Shown here piece by piece: positions 7,563-14,142 of a stretch of 16,857 nucleotides of DNA. The DNA is from Chitinophagales bacterium. Lineage in GTDB: Bacteria; Bacteroidota; Bacteroidia; Chitinophagales; UBA2359. The stretch spans positions 1-16,857 of the forward strand of contig JAHDDN010000075.1 in assembly GCA_020629335.1 (NCBI GenBank). Reading direction: 5' to 3'. The notes under the pieces were generated by a model. The model saw only the letters and a list, made by a program, of their open reading frames with translations. It was not told the DNA's origin and ran no database searches. Each line of letters opens with the position of its first letter. Position 1 is the first letter of the stretch. The position numbers were made by a program, and so were the translations under genes.

Positions 7563-7797
7563 AGGGATGGAAGCGGTATGTAGCGTAATGAAGTAGCTTA
7601 CGAAACTTAGCTGGACGTAGGCTGGCCCGCAGGGCAGACAAGTACAGCTTAGTGTAGTAGCTGCTGAATAGCTACATGAGAGCGGACAGCCCGACGGCTG
7701 CGCTTCGCTTGCAATGATAAATGCATAATGATGAATGCATAATATTTTGGCTTGTGCTACGCACTTCGCCCTCACAAGCGCAGCGGGAAGCCCCTAA
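7563..7797 (-). repeat. Dispersed Bacteroidota-type intergenic repeat, copy 2, reversed
   Basis: Read on the minus strand, the core runs from TCGGGCTGTCCGCT (7694-7681) to CCATCCCT (7570-7563) and aligns along its length with copy 1 at 3059-3191. The 5' flank on the minus strand differs from copy 1: it opens AGGGGCTTCCCGCTGCGC near 7797-7778 and contains a CTTGTG/CACAAG hairpin and a short tandem repeat. So the core is conserved and the 5' section varies. The two copies face each other across the cargo gene. Confidence 0.75.
7714..7741. repeat. 14-bp tandem duplication
   Basis: ATGATAAATGCATA (7714-7727) is followed directly by ATGATGAATGCATA (7728-7741), with one mismatch. It sits in the variable section of dispersed-repeat copy 2. 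Confidence 0.8.
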
Positions 7798-8018
7798 ATC
7801 ATTAATGGCCAAATACAAAATTAAGGTACATTCAAATGTTTTAATTTTGTAAGGCCCAAGGGTACAACAGCTAACATAAACACATTGTTTTTAAGCATTT
7901 ATAGTAATCCCGCCAAATGCAAAATATGGGTAAATATTTAATTCACAAAGCTTAGTTAGACAAATAATACATTTTTATTTGCCAACTATCTAAAGCTATG
8001 ATTTAATTTGCATTACTT

Positions 8019-8107
8019 ATGTCAGCTATTTATTAATCAATTAGTTTGAATATCATTTTTTCGCTCAACTTAGGTTTAATAAACAACATTTGTATAATAG
8101 CTGACAT
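8019..8107. repeat. 11-bp inverted repeat with nested arms upstream of ilvA
   Basis: ATGTCAGCTAT (8019-8029) is the exact reverse complement of ATAGCTGACAT (8097-8107), with 67 nt between. Just inside, TTTATTAA near 8028-8036 can pair with TTAATAAA near 8076-8083, giving a two-step stem. The right arm ends 110 nt before the -7 box of ilvA. It may be a structured RNA, a protein site or a small mobile remnant; nothing here decides between them. Confidence 0.5.
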
Positions 8108-8216
8108 TTTTGTTATGCTGATTGTTTCTGTCGATACATTTTTTTGTTTGATTCGAGACAAAGTTAACAAAGTCAGTTTAATTCAGAATATATTTTTTTT
8201 CAGTTGAAAAGAGGCT

Positions 8217-8224
8217 TATATTTG
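8217..8224 (+). promoter_or_regulatory. -7 promoter box of ilvA
   Basis: TATATTTG is a perfect match to the Bacteroidota -7 consensus TAnnTTTG and lies 35 nt before the ATG of ilvA. The expected TTG at the usual distance (about 19 nt upstream) is absent; the nearest TTG (8204-8206) is only 10 nt away. Transcription would start near 8231, leaving a leader of about 30 nt. Confidence 0.45.
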
Positions 8225-8259
8225 GGAGTATTTTTATTAACGACAATACATTAAGAGAC

Positions 8260-9546
8260 ATGACGAGTAAATTTATGAAGGATGTTAAGGGTGATCAACA
8301 AGCAATGATTTCGATTAGGGAGCTTCAAAAAACTTATTTGAATTTAAAAAAGGTGGTCAATAAGACGCCTTTAATGTATAATTTGCCTTTGTCAGAGGAG
8401 TTTCAATGTGAAATATTTTTGAAAAGGGAGGATTTGCAGATTGTGCGTTCGTATAAATTAAGGGGGGCTTATAATAAGATTTCTTCTTTGACGGATAAAG
8501 AAAAAAAGAAGGGGATTGTTTGTGCCAGTGCGGGAAATCATGCGCAGGGTGTTGCTTATTCTTGTTATAAGCTGGGTATTAAGGGTAAAATATTTATGCC
8601 TGTTACCACTCCTAAGCAGAAGATCAAGCAGGTTCGATTGTTTGGTAAGGATCAGGTGGAGGTGATATTGATTGGGGATACTTATGATGATGCTGAAAAA
8701 GCGGCATTAAGTGATTGTAAGGCCAATAAGCAGGTTTTTATTCATCCTTTTGATGATAGGAAGGTGATTGCTGGGCAAGGCACTATTGGGGTTGAAATAT
8801 TGGAGGATGCGGATAAGGATTTTGATTATCTTTTTGCTCCTGTTGGAGGAGGAGGATTAATTTGTGGGGTGGGTTCTTATTTTAAGCAGATGTCAGCATC
8901 TACGAAAATTATTGGTGCGGAGCCTTTAGGTGCCCCTGCGATGAAAAATTCTTTAGAGGCTGGTAAAGTGGTTAGTTTGACAGAGATTGAGAAATTTGTG
9001 GATGGAGCGGCTGTGAAGCGAGTCGGAGATCATTGTTTTGAGATTGCGAATGAGGTGATAGATGAGATGATATTGGTACCTGAGGGCAAGATTTGTTCTG
9101 ATATTTTGAAGCTTTATAATGAGCAGGCGATTGTTGTGGAGCCTGCTGGTGCTTTATCTATTTCGGTTTTGGATCAATTTAGGGATCAAATAAAGGGTAA
9201 GCGAGTGGTGTGTATTGTGAGTGGCAGTAATAATGATATTACCCGTACTGAAGAGATTCGTGAGCGCTCTTTGCTTTATGAGGGTTTGAAGCATTATTTT
9301 GTTTTGCGTTTGCCACAACGGCCGGGAGCTTTGAAGGAGTTTTGTAATGAGGTTTTGGGGCCTACTGATGATATTTGTTTGTTTGAGTATATCCGCAAAC
9401 ATAATAAGTCAACGGGTTCTGCTTTATTGGGGATTGAATTAGCAGAGAAAAAGGATTTGATGGCTTTGATTCAGCGATTTGATCAAAGTAATTTTCAGTA
9501 TGAGCGCTTGAATAATAAGCCTAATTTGTTTGAGTTGTTGATATGA
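8260..9546 (+). CDS. ilvA: Threonine deaminase (L-threonine ammonia-lyase, biosynthetic type)
   Basis: 428 residues; converts threonine to 2-oxobutanoate and ammonia, the first step towards isoleucine. It is a fold-type II PLP enzyme: the PLP lysine is K66 in SYKLRGA, SAGNHAQG (90-97) is the substrate/PLP loop, GGGGL (196-200) the phosphate-binding glycine loop, and SGSNND (321-326) lies by the PLP ring. Residues about 342-428 (FVLRLPQRPGALKEF and on) form one ACT-like regulatory domain. That matches the shorter biosynthetic form (about 420 residues) rather than the two-domain E. coli type; isoleucine feedback is inferred. The first ATG fits the TATATTTG box at 8217, but M6 or M16 could also start. 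It stands alone, without ilvBN, ilvC or ilvD. Its coding strand is richer in G-ending codons (TTG, GAG, GTG) than its neighbours. Confidence 0.93.
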   Translation: MTSKFMKDVKGDQQAMISIRELQKTYLNLKKVVNKTPLMYNLPLSEEFQCEIFLKREDLQIVRSYKLRGAYNKISSLTDKEKKKGIVCASAGNHAQGVAYSCYKLGIKGKIFMPVTTPKQKIKQVRLFGKDQVEVILIGDTYDDAEKAALSDCKANKQVFIHPFDDRKVIAGQGTIGVEILEDADKDFDYLFAPVGGGGLICGVGSYFKQMSASTKIIGAEPLGAPAMKNSLEAGKVVSLTEIEKFVDGAAVKRVGDHCFEIANEVIDEMILVPEGKICSDILKLYNEQAIVVEPAGALSISVLDQFRDQIKGKRVVCIVSGSNNDITRTEEIRERSLLYEGLKHYFVLRLPQRPGALKEFCNEVLGPTDDICLFEYIRKHNKSTGSALLGIELAEKKDLMALIQRFDQSNFQYERLNNKPNLFELLI

Positions 9547-9570
9547 GCCTTTTATACAAGGAAGAGAATA

Positions 9571-9605
9571 AAAAAAGGGCGATCCATGTGGATCGCCCTT
9601 TTTTT
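9571..9605. terminator. Bidirectional intrinsic terminator between ilvA and the AT-hook/HHH gene
   Basis: GGGCGATCC (9577-9585) pairs with GGATCGCCC (9590-9598) around a 4-nt loop. Seven A precede the stem and seven T follow it, so both strands read as a strong hairpin plus T-run. It serves ilvA (stop 9546) and the convergent gene (stop 9618), only 12 nt away. Confidence 0.92.
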
Positions 9606-9617
9606 ATTGATGGGTAA

Positions 9618-10916
9618 TTATTTCAATAATGCTTTTGCTTGTGCTACCCAATCATCGGCTGCTATTCTGCCTGGGAAATACTCTAATGCTTCATTGACGA
9701 TATCTACGTCATCCGCAGACATTTTAGAAATTTGGGCATAAGTATTAATTCCTAGGGCTCTTAATTTATTGCTTAGGACTTTACCTACTCCTTTGATAAC
9801 TGTTAGATCATCTCCATTTCCTCTTACCCCTTTTCCGAAGCTATTAAAATTAAGGGCTTTTCTACGAGACTTGATACGATCCATGATCGGTACAGACTTA
9901 TCAACGGTAAAGCGCTTTACTGGCTCATCAGCTTTTGCTTTAGCTGGCTTTACTACTTTTGTACTCGTTGTCGTTTTTTTAGCTGTTGTACTTTTGGCTG
10001 TCGTTGCTTTAGGTTTGTTCTTGCTACCTGCAGGACGTCCTCTTCTTCTTGGAGCTGCTGGTTGAGCAGTCGTTGCTTTAGGTGCTGCAGCAGTTGTTTT
10101 TTTAACGCCTACTTTAGGAGCTGTCGTTTTCACCACTCTTGGTGCTACTACTTTTTTAGGAGCGGCTGGCTTTTTAGCTGTTGTTGTTGGCTTCTTAGGC
10201 GCTTCCGTTTTTTTAGCTGTTGCTTTTTTAGGCGCTTCCGTTTTTTTAGCTGTTGCTTTTTTAGGCGCTTCCGTTTTTTTAGCTGTTGCTTTTTTAGGAG
10301 TTGCTGTTTTCTTAGCTGTTACGGTCGCTTTTTGGGGTACTGCTTTAGGGGCTCCCATTTTCTTACTAGCTTTAGGGGCTTCTTTTTTCTCGCTTCCTTT
10401 TACTTCGATAATTATTTTCTTTGCTTTTTTAGGCTTCTTATCTTTAGTTGATTTTTTAGCCTTGTCTGCTTTTTTCTTAGCAGTAGCTTTTTTCTTTTTC
10501 TTAGACGATTTCTTTTTTGATTTTTTCTTAGTTTTTTCTTCCTCTTCTTTGTCTAAGAATCCATCTAGGTATCCATTTACTAATGATTCTAAATCTTTTA
10601 CTCTTTGCTTCAATTTGCCGCTACTTTTTCTTTTTCTAAAAAAAGAGAATGCGCCAGATAATTGATTATTGAACATTTCTAATCGCTCATCCATTCTAGC
10701 GCGAAATTCTTCTAGTTCCTCTCTAAATTCTTTTTCGATTTTTTTTCCTCTTTTTTGGGCTAATTCATTTTTATCAAATACCTCTTCAAAATTATCTTGT
10801 AATCTATCCGTTGTTAATTTGACTAAATCAACACCTGCATCAAACCAACTCTTCAACATTTTTTCCATATTGGGTTGTTTGGGGGCATTGGTAGCTTTCG
10901 ACTTTTTCTTTTTCAT
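9618..10916 (-). CDS. Phasin-like coiled coil, lysine-rich tail with AT-hook, and helix-hairpin-helix protein
   Basis: 432 residues, very basic, with no signal peptide. Residues about 15-125 form an amphipathic helical region (MEKMLKSWFDAGVDLVK, then charged heptads) resembling phasins or PHA-granule proteins. Residues 126-335 are histone H1-like, rich in Lys, Ala, Thr and Pro, with three exact KKATAKKTEAP units (about 208-240). Residues 290-301 read RRRGRPAGSKNK, a textbook AT-hook. The C-terminus (about 370-432) is a helix-hairpin-helix domain: DLTVIKGVGKVLSNKLRALGI, then NTYAQISKM and the end helix GRIAADDWVAQAKALL. The first two parts recall PhaF of Pseudomonas, which bridges granules and DNA; the third adds another DNA or protein contact. 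A nucleoid-structuring or granule-tethering role is inferred. A 162-bp inverted-end element lies 42 nt before the ATG and may carry part of the promoter. Confidence 0.8.
   Translation of the reverse strand: MKKKKSKATNAPKQPNMEKMLKSWFDAGVDLVKLTTDRLQDNFEEVFDKNELAQKRGKKIEKEFREELEEFRARMDERLEMFNNQLSGAFSFFRKRKSSGKLKQRVKDLESLVNGYLDGFLDKEEEEKTKKKSKKKSSKKKKKATAKKKADKAKKSTKDKKPKKAKKIIIEVKGSEKKEAPKASKKMGAPKAVPQKATVTAKKTATPKKATAKKTEAPKKATAKKTEAPKKATAKKTEAPKKPTTTAKKPAAPKKVVAPRVVKTTAPKVGVKKTTAAAPKATTAQPAAPRRRGRPAGSKNKPKATTAKSTTAKKTTTSTKVVKPAKAKADEPVKRFTVDKSVPIMDRIKSRRKALNFNSFGKGVRGNGDDLTVIKGVGKVLSNKLRALGINTYAQISKMSADDVDIVNEALEYFPGRIAADDWVAQAKALLK
10198..10296 (-). repeat. Three perfect 33-bp tandem repeats inside the lysine-rich region
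   Basis: Copies at 10198-10230, 10231-10263 and 10264-10296 are identical. A degenerate continuation follows (10297-10320). Each unit is 11 codons, so changes in copy number keep the frame. Each unit has a homopolymer run of seven T and another of six, making the tract prone to slippage. Confidence 0.95.
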
Positions 10917-10958
10917 TTTTTAATATTTTGTTTGACTAAATCTTTGTTTCATTTATAT

Positions 10959-11120
10959 TGAACTCGTTTAAAGTTTTTCTGCTGGCTTAGAAAATGGCTG
11001 TTTTTTCGTATTTCTTCGTTATTTTATCGCTGCGTAGCGCTGCTATGCGCCTCAAAAATGCCTTGAACTACAAAAAAATAGCTCATTTTCAGCTTCATCA
11101 CAAAACTTTAAATGAGTTCA
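10959..11120 (-). repeat. 162-bp element with terminal inverted repeats, copy 2 (MITE-like)
   Basis: The reverse complement of this segment aligns end to end with 3427-3588: TGAACTCATTTAAAGTTTT at one end (from 11120) and AAAACTTTAAACGAGTTCA at the other (to 10959). Length is again exactly 162 bp. There are scattered substitutions and two single-base shifts that cancel. Neither copy has a clear target-site duplication. It fills most of the 299-nt spacer between the serine-hydrolase stop (11216) and the ATG at 10916. Confidence 0.85.
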
Positions 11121-11184
11121 TTAAGTTCGGATTAAAAACCTATTGTTAAATTAATGTTAAGTGCAAAAATGAGTTATTTTTTTT

Positions 11185-11212
11185 AGATTAACAAAATTAA
11201 ATGGGTTAATCT
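11185..11212. repeat. 8-bp hairpin after the serine-hydrolase gene
   Basis: AGATTAAC (11185-11192) pairs with GTTAATCT (11205-11212), loop 12 nt, ending 3 nt before the stop codon at 11216. No T-run follows it on the minus strand (eight A instead), so it is not a normal terminator. It may protect a 3' end. Confidence 0.4.
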
Positions 11213-11215
11213 GAA

Positions 11216-12622
11216 TTAATTAATATTAGAATAGAATTTTAAATTATTTCCATTGTCAAAATAAACGCCTTTTAATGCTCCTTTTTCCCATTCATATAAC
11301 AGACCTAAAAACTCTTTTTCATTGCGTAAACATTGTGGGGAGCTGTATTCAAAAATTGTCTTTTTTCTATCGGGTAGGCCAATGACTTCATAATGGGATT
11401 TTGCTTGATTAAAGCGTATTTCAATATGCTCATTTTCTTGACTTTTATATTCGCCTGGATAATGGGTTGTCAATTTATTTTTATTGATTATTTTTCCTTC
11501 AATTGCATTCGCTAATCTACCTGCTATATTATACCAATTTGCCCCCCCTTTACTCTTTCCTTGTCGAACAATAATTAATTCTAAGTCGGGGTTGATATAG
11601 ATGATTTGTCCACCATATCCCGCAGCAAAATACTCTTCAATATCCATTAAATTTTGATCGACAAATCCATCTCTCCACCATCCGTAATTATAGCCATACC
11701 AAATATTATTATTTAATCTTCTATTCTGTATACTTTGCACCCAATCTGCCTCAATTATTTGTTCTCCCTCCCATTGGCCATTATTTAGATAGAGTCGGCC
11801 AAATTTAGCTAAGTCGATTGCACAAGCTGCCATACCACCAAAGCATCTTTCCATACCATGCTGATGGTCTTGTGTAAAATAGGCATTATGCTCCATGCCT
11901 AATGGTTGCCATAGTTTCTCTTCTAAATACTGATGAATATTTTTTCCTGTTGCTTTTTCTAAACAAAGCCCTAATAATTGAGTATCGACAGATTTATAAG
12001 CAAAGTGTGTTCCTGGTTCATACTTTACATCTACCGATTTGATCGTTTTTTTAAGGTGTTTGGAATAGTAAGTGCGGGCTAATTTTAAAAGATCTGTATA
12101 ATCATTAAATTCTAAGCCAGAGGTCATTTGTGCCAAATGTGCTAAAGTGATTTTTTTCTTGAGAGAGTCCTTTTCAAACTCTGGCACATATTTGTATACA
12201 GGCTCATTAATATCGCTAATATATCCTTCTTCAATAGCCTTGCTTAATAAGGAAGTAATAAAGGGTTTGGTCAAGGAAAAAACGATAATCTGTTTATCTT
12301 TTTGATGATCTCCAAAATATTGTTCATACAATATGCTGTCTCTTTGAATCACCATAAAAGAGCTTGTATTAGTCGCTTCTAAAAAGCTCTCTATATCTGA
12401 ATACTGATCTTTAAATTTATCACTGATCCAATCTTCTATTGGTGGAAGAGTGTTTTGTTCTGTATGATATTGAAATTCAAATGGCTGATCTGACTTATGC
12501 ATAGTCGCACTTGGGAAGTGCTTGTGATCATTAATACTTGGCTTATTTAAGCTAAGTATTCGCCAAAAAGTACAAGAACTAAAGAACACACAAATAAAGG
12601 CGGTAAATAAAATTTGTCTCAT
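11216..12622 (-). CDS. Serine hydrolase of the beta-lactamase/penicillin-binding family, predicted lipoprotein
   Basis: 468 residues. A hydrophobic start ending FFSSC gives a lipobox with C17, so the protein is probably anchored to a membrane by lipid. The class C beta-lactamase fold is shown by SLTK (116-119; nucleophile S116, base K119), the helix HLAQMTSGLEF (162-172), YKS (209-211) in the YxN/YxS position, and YLEEKLWQPLGM (232-243). The third motif is replaced by GYGGQ (335-339), as in esterases and 6-aminohexanoate-dimer hydrolase relatives. Resistance to beta-lactams is therefore not implied; the substrate is unknown. A beta-rich tail (about 388-468) follows. It starts 14 nt after the porQ stop, so the two are probably co-transcribed. 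Confidence 0.85.
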   Translation of the reverse strand: MRQILFTAFICVFFSSCTFWRILSLNKPSINDHKHFPSATMHKSDQPFEFQYHTEQNTLPPIEDWISDKFKDQYSDIESFLEATNTSSFMVIQRDSILYEQYFGDHQKDKQIIVFSLTKPFITSLLSKAIEEGYISDINEPVYKYVPEFEKDSLKKKITLAHLAQMTSGLEFNDYTDLLKLARTYYSKHLKKTIKSVDVKYEPGTHFAYKSVDTQLLGLCLEKATGKNIHQYLEEKLWQPLGMEHNAYFTQDHQHGMERCFGGMAACAIDLAKFGRLYLNNGQWEGEQIIEADWVQSIQNRRLNNNIWYGYNYGWWRDGFVDQNLMDIEEYFAAGYGGQIIYINPDLELIIVRQGKSKGGANWYNIAGRLANAIEGKIINKNKLTTHYPGEYKSQENEHIEIRFNQAKSHYEVIGLPDRKKTIFEYSSPQCLRNEKEFLGLLYEWEKGALKGVYFDNGNNLKFYSNIN

Positions 12623-12636
12623 AAAATAATCTGGTT

Positions 12637-13710
12637 TTACATCTCTTTGTTTCCCTTCTTCTGTCGTGTTTTTTTCTTAAAGTCACTTAAATTAATGTTT
12701 AAACTAAAATGATTGGCACTGCCTGCCAAATGATAAATGGCCCTTCCATAATTCAGTTGGAAGTTGCGAATTTTTAATCCACCCCCAAATGAAATCCCTG
12801 CCATGGAGCCTAAATTATCTAGTATCATTTCTTTTCTTCGTTGATAATTATAGCCAAATCTAAATGTCAATACCTTACCCATATAAAACTCTCCACTAAA
12901 GGTTAAATGTCTAAATAGTTTATCAACGGTATAATTTTTATTCGCATTTGGATCTTCTTCATTAAAAAAGATATTGGTCACTTGTAAAGCTGGATCATCA
13001 TAACGAATATCCCATTGATAAAGCGTATGTGCCAACACATTTAATCGCAAAGGCAAATATTTTAATCGTTTACTAAGCCCTAATTGCAGATCAAATGGTA
13101 AAGGCTCATTGGTATCTTGATATTTTCGCAATTGTAAACCAATATTTTTGGCCGCTATGCTAATGGTAAATTCTTCGATTGGGACATGATAATTAATTGC
13201 TAAATCAGCTGCTAATGCAATCGAGCTATAAGACTCTATAGAAGAACCAATATACTTTAGGTTTAGGCCATAAGTATATCGGCAATATTGCCTTGAAATT
13301 CCCAAACTAATCACCGACTCATTTGCCGTAAAAACGCCATCCGTGTTTCCCTGTGCATTAGCTCGAATAAAATCTCCATAAGAGACATACTTCATACTTA
13401 ATCCCGCTGTCGTAATGCTATCTAATGAATGTGCATATACCAAAGTGGTATGATTAATACCTCCAAAATATAATTCATTGCTTATGGCTAACTGATTATG
13501 CATACTTGGGTTGTAAAGGGAAGGATTTGCATAAGCTTGACTCACATCATCATCAAATATTGCCATTCCTCCTCCGCCTAAAGAAGCAGAACGGGCAGAA
13601 TGATCTAATTCTAAAAATTTATAAGCTGAATTACCACCAATTATTTGTGCTTGTACACTAGCTGTTGTTGCTAAAAATAAAAGTAGAAGTATGTTGCATT
13701 TGTAATTCAT
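12637..13710 (-). CDS. porQ: Type IX secretion system protein PorQ
   Basis: 357 residues from the ATG at 13710; a TTG three bases upstream could add one residue but is less likely. The signal peptide ends SVQA before Q22. The mature start GGNSAYKFLELDHSARSASL, then DDDVSQAYANPSLYNPSMHN and the GGINHTTLVYAHS strand, matches PorQ, a beta-barrel outer-membrane protein related to PorV. Alternating hydrophobic strands continue to the end. In Porphyromonas PorQ joins PorU, PorV and PorZ in the complex that cleaves sorting domains and attaches cargo to the surface. The 3602-7423 protein is a candidate client. The gene leads an apparent two-gene operon with the lipoprotein hydrolase. No clear TAnnTTTG box is seen in the leader, which is full of short repeats. 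Confidence 0.9.
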   Translation of the reverse strand: MNYKCNILLLLFLATTASVQAQIIGGNSAYKFLELDHSARSASLGGGGMAIFDDDVSQAYANPSLYNPSMHNQLAISNELYFGGINHTTLVYAHSLDSITTAGLSMKYVSYGDFIRANAQGNTDGVFTANESVISLGISRQYCRYTYGLNLKYIGSSIESYSSIALAADLAINYHVPIEEFTISIAAKNIGLQLRKYQDTNEPLPFDLQLGLSKRLKYLPLRLNVLAHTLYQWDIRYDDPALQVTNIFFNEEDPNANKNYTVDKLFRHLTFSGEFYMGKVLTFRFGYNYQRRKEMILDNLGSMAGISFGGGLKIRNFQLNYGRAIYHLAGSANHFSLNINLSDFKKKTRQKKGNKEM

Positions 13711-13770
13711 CAATAGTTGATTCGGGTTTTGGTTGATTAGTTGATTTGCATATGGATTGATTAGAGTATT

Positions 13771-13852
13771 GGTTAATTAGTGTATGGGTCAATTCTTTAT
13801 ACCAATACACCAATTAACTAAAATACCATTTTACCAACACACCAATTAACTA
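13771..13852. repeat. Inverted and direct 20-bp word repeats upstream of porQ
   Basis: ACCAATACACCAATTAACTA (13801-13820) recurs with one change at 13833-13852, a 32-bp period. The same word occurs inverted just before (GGTTAATTAGTGTATGGGT, 13771-13789), and further looser versions (GGTTGATTAGTTGATT) reach back to about 13731. The array lies in the leader and promoter region of porQ. It may be a slippage product of low-complexity DNA or a binding-site array. Confidence 0.7.
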
Positions 13853-13946
13853 AATAAAGAGCAAAAAAGCAATAAAATAGTTGCATCCTCAACTATCTCA
13901 ATATTAATTCATTATGATTAGTGGCATAAAATAGTTGGCATTATTC

Positions 13947-14092
13947 AGTTACTTTTCCAAGATTCGCCGTTTTATAGATAGAGATTGTTATTTATTAGCA
14001 CTGCTATAACATCTCAAAAAAATACGAATACAGACAGAGGGAACACTTACTACTTGGCAGATAAACGCACTTATGTTTATCTGCCTTTTTTT
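13947..14092 (+). ncRNA. Candidate structured RNA, 6S-like
   Basis: A plus-strand terminator with no plus-strand gene before it marks a transcript. Upstream sequence folds into one long, interrupted hairpin: 13947-13958 with 14040-14051 (imperfect), then a bubble (3 nt against 10 nt), ATTCG (13962-13966) with CGAAT (14025-14029), TTTT with AAAA, and GAGAT-GTTAT (13981-13991, one bulged U) with ATAACATCTC (14006-14015). A closing stem, a central bubble and a terminal stem are the plan of 6S RNA, and the length (about 105 nt before the terminator) suits the Flavobacteria 6S class. Assignment to that class is inference from shape; the 5' end is not defined and no good promoter was found. Confidence 0.45.
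14056..14092 (+). terminator. Strong plus-strand intrinsic terminator
   Basis: GGCAGATAAA (14056-14065) pairs with TTTATCTGCC (14076-14085), loop 10 nt, followed by seven T (14086-14092). The minus strand has no T-run after the stem, so it works rightwards only. Both flanking protein genes are on the minus strand, so it must end a non-coding plus-strand transcript or block antisense reading into the serine dehydratase gene. Confidence 0.88.
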
Positions 14093-14105
14093 GTACAACC
14101 ACCCC

Positions 14106-14132
14106 TTCCCCCTCCTTTTTAAGGAGGGGGAA
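14106..14132. repeat. GC-rich 12-bp hairpin after the serine dehydratase gene
   Basis: TTCCCCCTCCTT (14106-14117) pairs with AAGGAGGGGGAA (14121-14132), loop TTT. It lies 10 nt after the stop codon of the serine dehydratase gene on the minus strand. No T-run follows on that strand, so it is more likely a 3'-end stabiliser or a dispersed palindrome than a full terminator. From memory, words of this kind are common between genes in several bacterial phyla. Confidence 0.6.
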
Positions 14133-14142
14133 AGTACTTTCG

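Larger units (their letters stand above)
7424..8259. other. 836-nt spacer between divergent cargo gene and ilvA
   Basis: Holds the leader of the cargo gene (7424-7562), copy 2 of the dispersed repeat with its variable flank (7563-7797), an AT-rich stretch in which I see no gene (7798-8018), a spaced inverted repeat (8019-8107) and the ilvA promoter area. A 92-codon minus-strand frame over 7497-7775 is chance translation of the repeat: its SGCPL..CSY and CLPCGPA words recur in copy 1 because the DNA recurs. Confidence 0.7.
13711..14142. other. 432-nt spacer between porQ and the serine dehydratase gene
   Basis: No protein gene was found. It holds short repeated words (13716-13860), a direct repeat of ATAAAATAGTTG near 13872 and 13926, a candidate structured RNA with its own terminator (13947-14092), and a GC-rich hairpin (14106-14132). 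Confidence 0.7.

Noticed and set aside
7497..7775. 92-codon reading frame on the minus strand
   Set aside because: Same reason: translation of dispersed-repeat copy 2, including a 14-bp tandem duplication. There is no promoter or start context.
10198..10296. CRISPR array
   Set aside because: The three units are directly adjacent, with no spacers, and lie in frame inside a coding region.
10062..10451. 129-codon plus-strand frame rich in Cys, Phe and Arg
   Set aside because: It is the antisense shadow of the lysine/alanine-rich repeat region of the AT-hook protein gene; its regularity comes from the coding repeats on the other strand.
11216..12622. Antibiotic-resistance beta-lactamase
   Set aside because: SxxK and YxS are present, but the third catalytic motif is replaced by GYGGQ and the protein is a predicted lipoprotein of a broad hydrolase family, so resistance is not supported.
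13711..13713. TTG start of porQ one codon upstream
   Set aside because: An ATG follows directly at 13710 and gives a normal signal peptide, so the ATG is preferred.
14106..14132. Hairpin after sdaA as an intrinsic terminator
   Set aside because: The stem is strong, but no T-run follows it on the minus strand, so it is listed only as a hairpin repeat.
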